The notes under the pieces are model-generated. The model was given only the letters and a program-made list of their open reading frames with translations, did not search any database and was not told the DNA's origin. DNA of 32,105 nucleotides, from positions 1-32,105 of the forward strand of contig CACKUZ010000009.1 in the NCBI GenBank assembly GCA_902603475.1, given 5' to 3'. The position numbers were made by a program, and so were the translations under genes. How positions within the stretch are numbered: position 1 is the stretch's first letter; each line of letters starts with the position of its first letter. The DNA comes from an uncultured Pelagibacteraceae bacterium. Its GTDB lineage: Bacteria > Pseudomonadota > Alphaproteobacteria > Pelagibacterales > Pelagibacteraceae. Shown in pieces: positions 9,311 to 17,769 of this stretch.

Positions 9311-10437
9311 CTTTTTTTTCTATTTGAAACTTTGCATGCTTCGATAAATTTTGCAGTTTCCAGTCCTTCGTACTCATTAGGGTAAAAATACCTTTTTTTT
9401 ACATTATTTTTCAAAGAAGCTGCAAATTCACGATAAATATTTGCAAATGCATCTAAATAACCTTCAGGATGTCCAAATTTTAATCTAGAAAATTTTTTAG
9501 ACAATTCAGCATTAAAAAAACCTCTTTCAATAAATTTAACAGCACCATTAGATGGATTAAGTTTTAAATAGTTTGGATCGTTTTGAACCCATTCCAAACT
9601 TCCTTTCGTTCCAAATATTCTTATTCGTAATCCATAAACACCGCCTCTAGCCATCACACTTGTCCAAAACATTCCTTTAGCTCCATTATTAAAATTAATC
9701 ATTACTTGGGCATTGTTGTCCATTTTAACTTTATTTGAAACTTGTTTAATATCTGCAAAAATAGTTTCACCTTTTAAACCTGATATATAAGTTGCCATAT
9801 GATATGCATGGGACCCAATTTCATTCAGGACCGCTGAAGCTCCAACGATATTTTTATCTATTTTCCATTTAAACTTTTTCTTTGCATTTTTTTGAGTGAT
9901 ATTTTCTCCATCTGACCAATCCTGAACATATTCAACATTTATATATTCAACTTTTCCAATTTTACCTTTTTCAACCAATACTTTTGCTTCTCTAACCATA
10001 GGATAAGCAGAATAATTATGTGTCAAAGCATACTTAATTTTTTTATTTGATTTTATTTTTTTAAATAATTTCCTAGCCTGGGCAAGATTTCCAGCAAATG
10101 GTTTATCAGAAATCACATGAATATTTTTATCAATAAATTTTTCAGCAATAATTTGGTGACTTGAAGGAGGTGTCATTATAGCCACAACATTAATACCATC
10201 TTTTCTTTCCGCTTCTCTTTCAGCCATTTCTCTAAAATTTGAATAGCATCTCTCTTTTATGATACCTAGGCTTTGACCAAAGCTTTTAGATAGTTTTGAA
10301 TTTCTTGAAAAAACACCAGCAACTATCTCATATTGATTATCAAATCTTGATGAAATTCTGTGAACATGACCAATCCAGGATTTTGGGCCACCTCCAACTA
10401 CACCAAGCTGGATTTTTTTTCCTTTAATTAATCTCAT
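9292..10437 (-). CDS. Gfo/Idh/MocA oxidoreductase (GVVGGGPKSWIGHVHRIS type, inositol-cluster associated)
   Basis: GVVGGGPKSWIGHVHR dinucleotide fold, SDKPFAGNL; start reassigned from 10590 to the MRLIKGKK ATG at 10437 because the longer N-terminus is antisense to iolE. Confidence 0.88.
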   Translation of the reverse strand: MRLIKGKKIQLGVVGGGPKSWIGHVHRISSRFDNQYEIVAGVFSRNSKLSKSFGQSLGIIKERCYSNFREMAEREAERKDGINVVAIMTPPSSHQIIAEKFIDKNIHVISDKPFAGNLAQARKLFKKIKSNKKIKYALTHNYSAYPMVREAKVLVEKGKIGKVEYINVEYVQDWSDGENITQKNAKKKFKWKIDKNIVGASAVLNEIGSHAYHMATYISGLKGETIFADIKQVSNKVKMDNNAQVMINFNNGAKGMFWTSVMARGGVYGLRIRIFGTKGSLEWVQNDPNYLKLNPSNGAVKFIERGFFNAELSKKFSRLKFGHPEGYLDAFANIYREFAASLKNNVKKRYFYPNEYEGLETAKFIEACKVSNRKKRWVKIK

Positions 10438-10468
10438 GATTAAATATATCTTAACAAATAAAAAATTT

Positions 10469-11371
10469 ATGTCAGTAAAATTAGGTATAGCACCAATTGC
10501 TTGGAGTAATGATGACATGCCTGAATTAGGTGGAGATACTCCTTTAGAGCAATGTTTGTCAGAAGCAAGTAAGGCTGGATATGTTGGCATTGAATCAGGT
10601 GGTAAATTCCCAAAAACATCAAACGAATTATTACCAAAGTTAGATAAGTATAACTTAAAATTATGTTCTGGTTGGTATAGCGGAAATCTTAGAAAAAATT
10701 CTGTTGAACAAGAAAAAAATTTAATTCAAGACCAACTGAAATTATTTAAAGATTGTGAGGCTCCATGTATCGTTTTTGCTGAAGTTTTTGGTTCAATACA
10801 GGGTGATCCAACAAAAAAACTTTCCAATAGGCCAAAGATGACGGACCAAGAATGGAAAGATTATTGTACAAAAATTTCTGAACTTGCAAAGTATCTTGAA
10901 GATGAAGGTATGCCTTTAGCTTATCACCATCATATGGGTACAGTAATAGAAACAGAAGAAGAAACTATTAGATTACTAGAAAACACAGATGATAGTGTAA
11001 AATTAACTTTAGATACTGGTCATATGTTATTTGCTAAGGGAAACTCAATTAATATAATTAACAAATTTAAAGAAAGAGTAATCCACATACACTGCAAAGA
11101 TATTAGAGAAGAAGAATTAAAAAAAGCCCTTTCTGAAGATTTGAGTTTTAGGGATGCTTTTTTAGAAGGTGCTTTTACCGTACCTGGCGATGGGTGTATC
11201 GACTACAAACCTCTGTTTGATATTCTAAAGAAAAATAATTATCAAGGTTGGCTTGTGGTAGAGGCTGAACAAGATCCTAAAAAAGCTAATCCACTTGAAT
11301 ATGCTATCAAGGGTTACAAATATATTACTGATACTTTAAAGAAATCAAATTTAGAGATTAATAATCTATAA
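10469..11371 (+). CDS. iolE: IolE, myo-inosose-2 dehydratase (TIM barrel)
   Basis: LGIAPIAWSNDDMPELGGDTPLEQCLSEASKAGYVGIESGGKFP, YHHHMGTVIET, LTLDTGHMLFA, VIHIHCKDIR, EGAFTVPGDGCIDY; start reassigned from 10436 to the MSVKLG ATG. Confidence 0.93.
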   Translation: MSVKLGIAPIAWSNDDMPELGGDTPLEQCLSEASKAGYVGIESGGKFPKTSNELLPKLDKYNLKLCSGWYSGNLRKNSVEQEKNLIQDQLKLFKDCEAPCIVFAEVFGSIQGDPTKKLSNRPKMTDQEWKDYCTKISELAKYLEDEGMPLAYHHHMGTVIETEEETIRLLENTDDSVKLTLDTGHMLFAKGNSINIINKFKERVIHIHCKDIREEELKKALSEDLSFRDAFLEGAFTVPGDGCIDYKPLFDILKKNNYQGWLVVEAEQDPKKANPLEYAIKGYKYITDTLKKSNLEINNL

Positions 11372-12322
11372 TTTTATTTTTTTACTGTCTTCAAGTTTAC
11401 CATCAAAAAAATCAAAAATATTTTGAATAGTTTCTTTTGCCATTCTTGTCATGCATTCCTCAGTGAATGCTGCAGCATGAGGACTAAGGAAAACTTTGTC
11501 ATTTTTTAATAAAGGATTATCAGTCTCTGGAGGCTCTACCTCAAATACATCAATTCCTGCTCCAAAAATCAAATTTTCATTCAATGCCCTATCTAAATCT
11601 TTTTCATTTATAATACCGCCTCTTGCAGCATTAATGATGATGCAGTTTTTTTTCATCGTTTTTAGAAGTTCGTAATTTATAATATTTTTAGTTTGATCAG
11701 TTAAAGGTATATGGAGTGAGATAGCATCCATATCTTTAATAGCCTCTGATAAATCTTCAACTTTTTTACCACCCATTTTGCTTATTGTTTCTGAATCTAC
11801 AAATGGATCGTAGACAAAAACGTTCATTTCAAATCCTAAACATCTTTTAATCAACGCTTTTCCTATTCTTCCAAATCCAGCAATAAGAATGTTTTTATCC
11901 CAAATCTCTATAGTTTTTGGTAATTTATTTCGTTCAGTAAATTTTCCACTTTTGACTGAATGGTCATACATACTCTTTCTTTTTGAAATACTTAAAAGCA
12001 TGAAAAGAACATGTTCTGCAACTGCCACAGCATTTGCTGTTGCGGTTATTGCTACGTCGATGTTTCCTTTTTTACAGCTATTTAAATCAATATTATCGTA
12101 ACCAACTCCATGTCTTGAAATTATTTTAAGGTTTTTTGCATTTTCAATTGCCTCAGCAGGTAATATCGAAGTTCTTAAAGAAACTGCATCTGCATCTACA
12201 ATTTTTTGTTTCACATTTTCAACACTTAAATCTTCAACAACCTCGTAACTATAGTTGCTATTACTTTTTAATAATTCCATACCTTTTTCATGAATAGGTT
12301 GGACAATGAGAATTTTTTTCAT
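11366..12322 (-). CDS. D-isomer-specific 2-hydroxyacid dehydrogenase
   Basis: GFGRIGKAL Rossmann motif, INAARGGIINEKDL (Arg), DVFEVEPPE (Glu), LSPHAAAFT (His). Confidence 0.92.
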   Translation of the reverse strand: MKKILIVQPIHEKGMELLKSNSNYSYEVVEDLSVENVKQKIVDADAVSLRTSILPAEAIENAKNLKIISRHGVGYDNIDLNSCKKGNIDVAITATANAVAVAEHVLFMLLSISKRKSMYDHSVKSGKFTERNKLPKTIEIWDKNILIAGFGRIGKALIKRCLGFEMNVFVYDPFVDSETISKMGGKKVEDLSEAIKDMDAISLHIPLTDQTKNIINYELLKTMKKNCIIINAARGGIINEKDLDRALNENLIFGAGIDVFEVEPPETDNPLLKNDKVFLSPHAAAFTEECMTRMAKETIQNIFDFFDGKLEDSKKIKL

Positions 12323-12336
12323 AATTTTAAAAAAAA

Positions 12337-13326
12337 TTATATTAGTCTAGCAAGATCTCTTTTACTATTTCTAAATGTTGGAAGTGGATATTTAAATGCA
12401 TACTTTCTAGGAATACATTTATTCTTTGCCTTTTCCCACAAAGCAATCCATTGCTTATAGTTGTGGATGGTAATATTTTTTTTATTTTTACTTCTTACAT
12501 AAAAATTGGGCAAAGGTTTCCTTCCAGATGGGGTTCCAGCTCTATTGTATCTTAAATCAGCGCTAATTCTAAAATCATTAGATCTATTAGGCAATGAACA
12601 GTGAATGGAGTGTTTGTGCAAAATAATAATATCGCCAACATTAGCCTCCAGAAAAACTGGCTTGTAATTATTAAGTAGTTTACTATCTTTTATTTCTACC
12701 TGACCTCTATATCCTGATATATGATTCAATAGTCCCAATTTATTAATTTCTTTTACTGTAATCATACATCCATTTTTTTTAGTAGTTTTAGTAAATGGAA
12801 TCCAAACAGTTACCATATCAGTTAATCTTTGTCCCAAAGATGATAATACTGCTGCATCCTGATGCCATGGAGTTCTACCTGAAAGACCATCGTGAACAGA
12901 ATGTTTAGGTAATTTATTTTCGGGTTGTTTAATTCTTGTATTTTGAACTGGATTTGAAAGAATTTCTGGCCCTAATAATTTTTCAACCACATCCAAGATT
13001 TTTTTGTGATTAATTAAATTCCATAAAGATTGAGATGCAAAATAATCACTATCTTTCTTCACGTGATCTCTTGGAAGTCTAGTATTAAAATATTGATCAA
13101 GATCATAAATTTTTAGTTTTGAAATGTATGTGTATTTTTTTCTAAAGCTATATTTAAAAATATTTTCTTTCATATGCTCAGGAGCAAATTTATGAACTAA
13201 ATTGTCCATTACATATTCCATGTCATTTAAAATTGGTTTTAAATCTTTATTGAAATTAAGAACATTTCTTACTCTTAGGAAGCCATCTCTATCTAAAATA
13301 CTCTTTAATTTAGTCTTAATTTGCAT
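12337..13326 (-). CDS. Phytanoyl-CoA dioxygenase (PhyH)-family Fe(II)/2OG oxygenase
   Basis: PWHQDAAVLSSLGQRLTDMVTVWIPFTKTTKKNGCM (HxD) and LHKHSIHCSLPNRSNDFRISADLRY (distal His/Arg). Confidence 0.88.
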   Translation of the reverse strand: MQIKTKLKSILDRDGFLRVRNVLNFNKDLKPILNDMEYVMDNLVHKFAPEHMKENIFKYSFRKKYTYISKLKIYDLDQYFNTRLPRDHVKKDSDYFASQSLWNLINHKKILDVVEKLLGPEILSNPVQNTRIKQPENKLPKHSVHDGLSGRTPWHQDAAVLSSLGQRLTDMVTVWIPFTKTTKKNGCMITVKEINKLGLLNHISGYRGQVEIKDSKLLNNYKPVFLEANVGDIIILHKHSIHCSLPNRSNDFRISADLRYNRAGTPSGRKPLPNFYVRSKNKKNITIHNYKQWIALWEKAKNKCIPRKYAFKYPLPTFRNSKRDLARLI

Positions 13327-13331
13327 AGTTA

Positions 13332-14192
13332 TTAATATTTTAGCAAATAATTCGAATCATGAAAAGATGTAAGCATTCTTTTTTTCGTCGCAACAATATG
13401 TGGATGATATTCAAAATTTTTATATTTCCATATCACTGGCTTGTTAAGAGCATAACTTCCATAAATAAAAAATCTTTTTGGACAGTTTTTTTCCTTAAAT
13501 CTATTTACTCCGTGATAAGAATTTGGAGTAGATTTAAAGAAAATTACACATCCCTGTTTTGGTGTGAATTCCTTTAATTTATCAAGTTCATTAATCTTAG
13601 GAAACCTTCTAAAGCTTTTTCTAAGGTTTTTGTTTACTTTTTTCTTATATAAAGTAAGTGATCCTCCATTTTTTTTTGGTATATCGGTTAAATAGATCAA
13701 AAAATTATATAGCCTATTCACATCATCTCTATGTGGTCTCAATCTATATCCTCCTTTAGATACTGAGAAATCAATATCTAAATTTAAATTTGGGTTTTTA
13801 TAATTTTTACCTAGTAGTTTTTTTAGCTCTTTGGAATTTACTTTTCTTTTTAGTGTATATTTTTTTTTATTAAATTTTTTTGGTTTAAACAAACTTTCCC
13901 AAGTATTTGCCTTAAATTCTGTTTTAAATTTTTTATCAATTTTTTTATAAAAGGATTGCGTATTGAAAGTAGCAAAAATTTTTTTTGAGATTTTAGAACT
14001 CGAGATATATTTGTTGAAATTTTTTGATCCTTTATTAATCCTGCTTCTGCCACCCATAATCATATCATCAAAACTTTTTGAATTAGTTATTTCTTTAATT
14101 AAAGAATTACACACTTTTTTACTGATTATTTGTTCTCCAACAATGACTGGGAAGTTTGATTTAATTTTCTTTAGTTTACTAATTTTCAGCAT
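13332..14192 (-). CDS. Fe(II)/2OG oxygenase, prolyl-4-hydroxylase-like fold
   Basis: GGYRLRPHRDDVNRLYNFLIYLTDIPKKNGGSLTLY (HxD) and NSYHGVNRF (distal His). Confidence 0.78.
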   Translation of the reverse strand: MLKISKLKKIKSNFPVIVGEQIISKKVCNSLIKEITNSKSFDDMIMGGRSRINKGSKNFNKYISSSKISKKIFATFNTQSFYKKIDKKFKTEFKANTWESLFKPKKFNKKKYTLKRKVNSKELKKLLGKNYKNPNLNLDIDFSVSKGGYRLRPHRDDVNRLYNFLIYLTDIPKKNGGSLTLYKKKVNKNLRKSFRRFPKINELDKLKEFTPKQGCVIFFKSTPNSYHGVNRFKEKNCPKRFFIYGSYALNKPVIWKYKNFEYHPHIVATKKRMLTSFHDSNYLLKY

Positions 14193-15137
14193 TTAGCTGT
14201 ACATGCCCTCTTTTACTTTAATCATTTTGTACATAAGGTCATTTAATGGTGTAGCTATTCCATGTTTTTTTCCTATTTTAGACACGGCGCCACTTATGAA
14301 ATCAATTTCAGTTTTTCTTTTATAAAGCACATCATAAGCCATTGAAGACTTATTTGTTTGTTTTGAGTCAACAATTTTATTAAACATAAATAAACACTCA
14401 TCTTCAGAAACATTAACGCCATCTGCTAAAGCAACGTCTCTTGTTTCTAAAATTATCTCTTTTCCTAAACTTCTAGAAACGTCGTTGGCATTATTATTTA
14501 TGTAAAGATCAGTATGATGTAGATCAAAAATAGCTGAAAGTGGGCCTATTGCGGTTAAAGCAAAAAGTTTCATCCATTTTCTTTTTTTTACATCCTCAGC
14601 AGCAATCATTTCCAAATTATGAGCAGTAAAGGTGTCTGCAATTTCGGTTATTCTATTAGTTATCCCACCATCATATTCTCCAATCCAAGAGGGTAGAGAA
14701 GCATGATTCATTATATGACCAGGACCTAAGATATTTGATGCTTGAGTTGTTGTTCCTCCGATTACTTTTTCATCGCCAACAATACTTTTAATTATAGCTT
14801 CATGTCCAATTCCATTTTGAAAAGACATAAAAACTGTTTTATCGTTAATAATGTTTTTAATACTTTTTAAAGCAGGCTCTAGAGCTGTTGCTTTACACAT
14901 CACTATCACAGCATCAACTTTTCCAATTGTAGATGGATCTGATGTTGCTGGTACTTTTATAAATCTATCACCACCATGACCATCCATTTTTAGACCATTT
15001 TTATTTATTTCATCAACATGCTCTTTCCAAACGTCAATGAGCGTTACATTTAGACCTTTTTCTGCTAGTAGGCCTCCAAATAGACAACCCATTGCCCCTG
15101 CACCAAGAACTGCAACTTTTAAATCTTTATTATTCAT
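14193..15137 (-). CDS. Ketopantoate reductase (PanE/ApbA)-family NAD(P) dehydrogenase, substrate uncertain
   Basis: VAVLGAGAMGCLFGGLLAEKG, FQNGIG, KLFALTAIGPLSAI. Confidence 0.88.
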   Translation of the reverse strand: MNNKDLKVAVLGAGAMGCLFGGLLAEKGLNVTLIDVWKEHVDEINKNGLKMDGHGGDRFIKVPATSDPSTIGKVDAVIVMCKATALEPALKSIKNIINDKTVFMSFQNGIGHEAIIKSIVGDEKVIGGTTTQASNILGPGHIMNHASLPSWIGEYDGGITNRITEIADTFTAHNLEMIAAEDVKKRKWMKLFALTAIGPLSAIFDLHHTDLYINNNANDVSRSLGKEIILETRDVALADGVNVSEDECLFMFNKIVDSKQTNKSSMAYDVLYKRKTEIDFISGAVSKIGKKHGIATPLNDLMYKMIKVKEGMYS

Positions 15138-15200
15138 TTTTAAAATCGAAATATATTTATGTAAAAAAATTATGCAATATATTATGTAACTAATTTATAT

Positions 15201-16169
15201 ATGGAATTAAAAATAGAAAAAGGAATTTTCAAAAAATTTAAGTTAGAAGAAATATCAAACGCATTAGAAAAAGGTCTGTCAAAGAATTATGACAGTGTAA
15301 AAGCAGAAGTAATTGATTGTCCAAATTTAAGAAACTGGGATTGTCCGTCTGAAGGCTTGAGTGGTAACCAAAGGATAATCGATGTTGGAGGAGAGCCTTA
15401 CATGCATGATCCTAAATATCTTGGAACAGAATTTGATTATTTTGAAATCTCTAAAATGATTGGATCAGAAAGATCGTACGCACTTGGCGCAGGATCTGGA
15501 GCAATGTCTTGCCTGGATGGACACTGTGGAGAATTGGTTATAAATGAAAACTTTATAACAAAAGAAAATAAATCTTTAATTGCTAGGGTAGGAAAAGATA
15601 AAGAATGTATAGTAGAGGACTATACCGCAAGCAAACATGGCGGGCTGGGTAATGTTTATTATTCAGATGGTGTTAAAGGAAAAGTTATATATTTAAAGAT
15701 AAAAAAAAGAATTGGAAAACAAGGTTCATTACCTCAATCAATAAGAGCAGTACTTTCAGAAAATCTTAAAATTGGGAATAAAGATCATATTGCTCTTGCT
15801 GGTGTATTTAGAGTTTTGAATGGAAAAATAAGATCACATGTACAACCAGATTATAAAGATATAAAACATGAATATTATGACCCACAATTGATGAAATGCA
15901 CAAAAGATTTTCTACAATTTTATGAGCCTGTTGGACCAAAATTACAATGCTATACTGTTTTATGGACAGGTGATCCAACGGGAGGAGAATTAAATTTAAG
16001 AGAGTCCGGTGAGCATACTCACTTTCACTCATATGAGCATAAGAATGATGCTGGACATTATCATTTTGACGTTTCACCAGATGAAATTGAATATGAAGGG
16101 TACTTTAATATTGCACAAGAAGTACATAGAGTGAATAATATCTATAAAGAATTAAAAAATATAAAATGA
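15201..16169 (+). CDS. DUF1907 / C11orf54-like zinc protein
   Basis: VDCPNL, GGEPYM, LGAGSGAM, GEHTHFHSYEHKNDAGHYHFDVSPDEIEYEGYFNIAQEVHRV matches recalled human C11orf54 (EHTHFFSRHGEGGHYHYDTTPDIVEYLGYFLPAEFLYRI). Confidence 0.88.
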   Translation: MELKIEKGIFKKFKLEEISNALEKGLSKNYDSVKAEVIDCPNLRNWDCPSEGLSGNQRIIDVGGEPYMHDPKYLGTEFDYFEISKMIGSERSYALGAGSGAMSCLDGHCGELVINENFITKENKSLIARVGKDKECIVEDYTASKHGGLGNVYYSDGVKGKVIYLKIKKRIGKQGSLPQSIRAVLSENLKIGNKDHIALAGVFRVLNGKIRSHVQPDYKDIKHEYYDPQLMKCTKDFLQFYEPVGPKLQCYTVLWTGDPTGGELNLRESGEHTHFHSYEHKNDAGHYHFDVSPDEIEYEGYFNIAQEVHRVNNIYKELKNIK

Positions 16170-16981
16170 AAAAGATTTATACTTGGGCCGCTCAACCTGC
16201 TAACAGAACTCTTACAGTTGATGATCTTAAAAAAGCAAAAGGAAAAAAAAAATTTACTCAAGTCACAGCTAATACAATAGATGAAGCTGAGGCCGCAGAG
16301 AAGGCTGGGTTTGACATGATAATCTGCAATGCTTTTAATGTGAAACAGGTTAGAGAGGGATCAAAAAATCTATTTTTAACTGCTGCGCTAGTATTAAATA
16401 AGTTTGTCACTTCGGAAGATATCATGAGAGGAGCGTTTGAAGCCCTAGAAAATGGAGCTGATGCTGTAATGACACCTAGAAGTATGAAGATCATAGAAAT
16501 GCTGGCTAATGAGGATGTTCCAGTTATGGGACATCTTGGTTTAGTTCCAAGAAAATCTACGTGGCTTGGTGGTTTAAGAGCAGTAGGAAAAAATAGTGAA
16601 GAGGCACATGAACTTTTTTTAAAATTTAAAAGATTAGAGGATGCAGGAGCTTTTTCTGCCGAATGTGAGGTTATTCCAGAAAATGTAATGGGAGAAATCT
16701 CTAAAAGAACGAATATAGTTACTGTATCTTTAGGTTCAGGAAAGAAAGCTGACGTAATGTATCTGTTCATGGAAGACATATGTGGAGATACTTTAAATCC
16801 TCCAAGACATTCAAAAGCTTATGGAAATTTATTAAAATTAAAAAATGAAATAAAAGTAGAGAGAGTTCGAGCTCTTAAGGCATTCAAAAAAGATTCAATG
16901 GCAGGAAAATTTCCAGGAAAAAAACAATCTTCAAATTTAAATAAAAAAGAGTTCGAGTCTTTTCTTGATAAGCTTGATTAA
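16166..16981 (+). CDS. Divergent PanB-like (ketopantoate hydroxymethyltransferase/PEP mutase superfamily) protein
   Basis: VPVMGHLGLVPRKSTWLGGLRAVGKNSEEAHELFLKFKRLEDAGAFSAECEVIPENV aligns with PanB; ATGA overlap with the preceding gene. Confidence 0.82.
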   Translation: MKKIYTWAAQPANRTLTVDDLKKAKGKKKFTQVTANTIDEAEAAEKAGFDMIICNAFNVKQVREGSKNLFLTAALVLNKFVTSEDIMRGAFEALENGADAVMTPRSMKIIEMLANEDVPVMGHLGLVPRKSTWLGGLRAVGKNSEEAHELFLKFKRLEDAGAFSAECEVIPENVMGEISKRTNIVTVSLGSGKKADVMYLFMEDICGDTLNPPRHSKAYGNLLKLKNEIKVERVRALKAFKKDSMAGKFPGKKQSSNLNKKEFESFLDKLD

Positions 16982-17769
16982 TAAGTTTCAGATTCTTTTT
17001 TGCTTATTGAGCCTTTCATTTTTTCAACAATTGCTTTAGCACCTGCGCTCATTGCTCTTTGATCTGCACCAATAGTTACAAAGTTAAAACCTTTGTCGAT
17101 CATTTTTTGTGCGTACTCTGGTGTTCCATTATGAATTCCTGCAAATATATTATTTTTTTTGGCATGCTCTAATATTCTTAATATTTCTGAATAAGCTTTT
17201 GTATCTTCTGCTCTGTCAAACCCAGGCTTTTCTCCTATTGCTAAACTTAAGTCAGCTGGACCAATATATATTCCATCTACGCCATCTGTAGACATAATCT
17301 CATCTAATTTATCTAATGACTCTTTTGTTTCAATCATAGCTAATTTTAAAATTTCATCATTTGCATGGTCGGCATAATCAGCTCCACCATAAATCAATCC
17401 TCTAACAGGACCAAAACTTCTATATCCTCTTGGAGGATACATACAAGCTTGAACAAATCTTTCCGCCTCTTCTTTGTTACTTACCATTGGACATATAATT
17501 CCATAACAACCAGCGTCTAAAATTTTCATTATTTGGCCTGGTTCATTCCAATTTACTCTAGCAAGAGGAGTTACATCAGTTGATGAAATTGTTTGAAGCA
17601 TTGGAAGTGCATTTGTGTAATCAACAAGTCCATGTTGCATATCTACAGTTAGAGAGTCCCAACCTTGATGCGCCATAACTTCTGCTGATACAGTGCTTGG
17701 TATTTGTAACCAACCATTTACAACAGGCTTACCATCAGCCATCATTTGTTTGACTTTATTTTTTCTCAT
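16978..17769 (-). CDS. HpcH/HpaI-family class II aldolase (GarL/HpaI-like)
   Basis: WDSLTVDMQHGLVDYTNA, ARVNWNEPGQIMKILDAGCYGIICPMV, MYPPRGYRSFGPVRG, GIYIGPADLSLAIG. Confidence 0.92.
   Translation of the reverse strand: MRKNKVKQMMADGKPVVNGWLQIPSTVSAEVMAHQGWDSLTVDMQHGLVDYTNALPMLQTISSTDVTPLARVNWNEPGQIMKILDAGCYGIICPMVSNKEEAERFVQACMYPPRGYRSFGPVRGLIYGGADYADHANDEILKLAMIETKESLDKLDEIMSTDGVDGIYIGPADLSLAIGEKPGFDRAEDTKAYSEILRILEHAKKNNIFAGIHNGTPEYAQKMIDKGFNFVTIGADQRAMSAGAKAIVEKMKGSISKKESETY

Noticed and set aside
16258-16779. 173-aa minus-strand ORF
   Set aside because: Fully antisense to the well-supported PanB-like gene; low-complexity Ser/Ala/Phe-rich translation typical of shadow ORFs. The same applies to 4176-4493, 4582-4818, 15808-16077, 25438-25917, 24780-25124, 30386-30757 and 2219-2410 minus, and 5595-5822, 9042-9347 and 13359-13577 plus
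14193-16981. Pantothenate biosynthesis (panB + panE) locus
   Set aside because: The PanB-like protein appears to lack the canonical metal-ligand motifs, the PanE-like loop is altered, no panC is nearby, and the neighbourhood is catabolic
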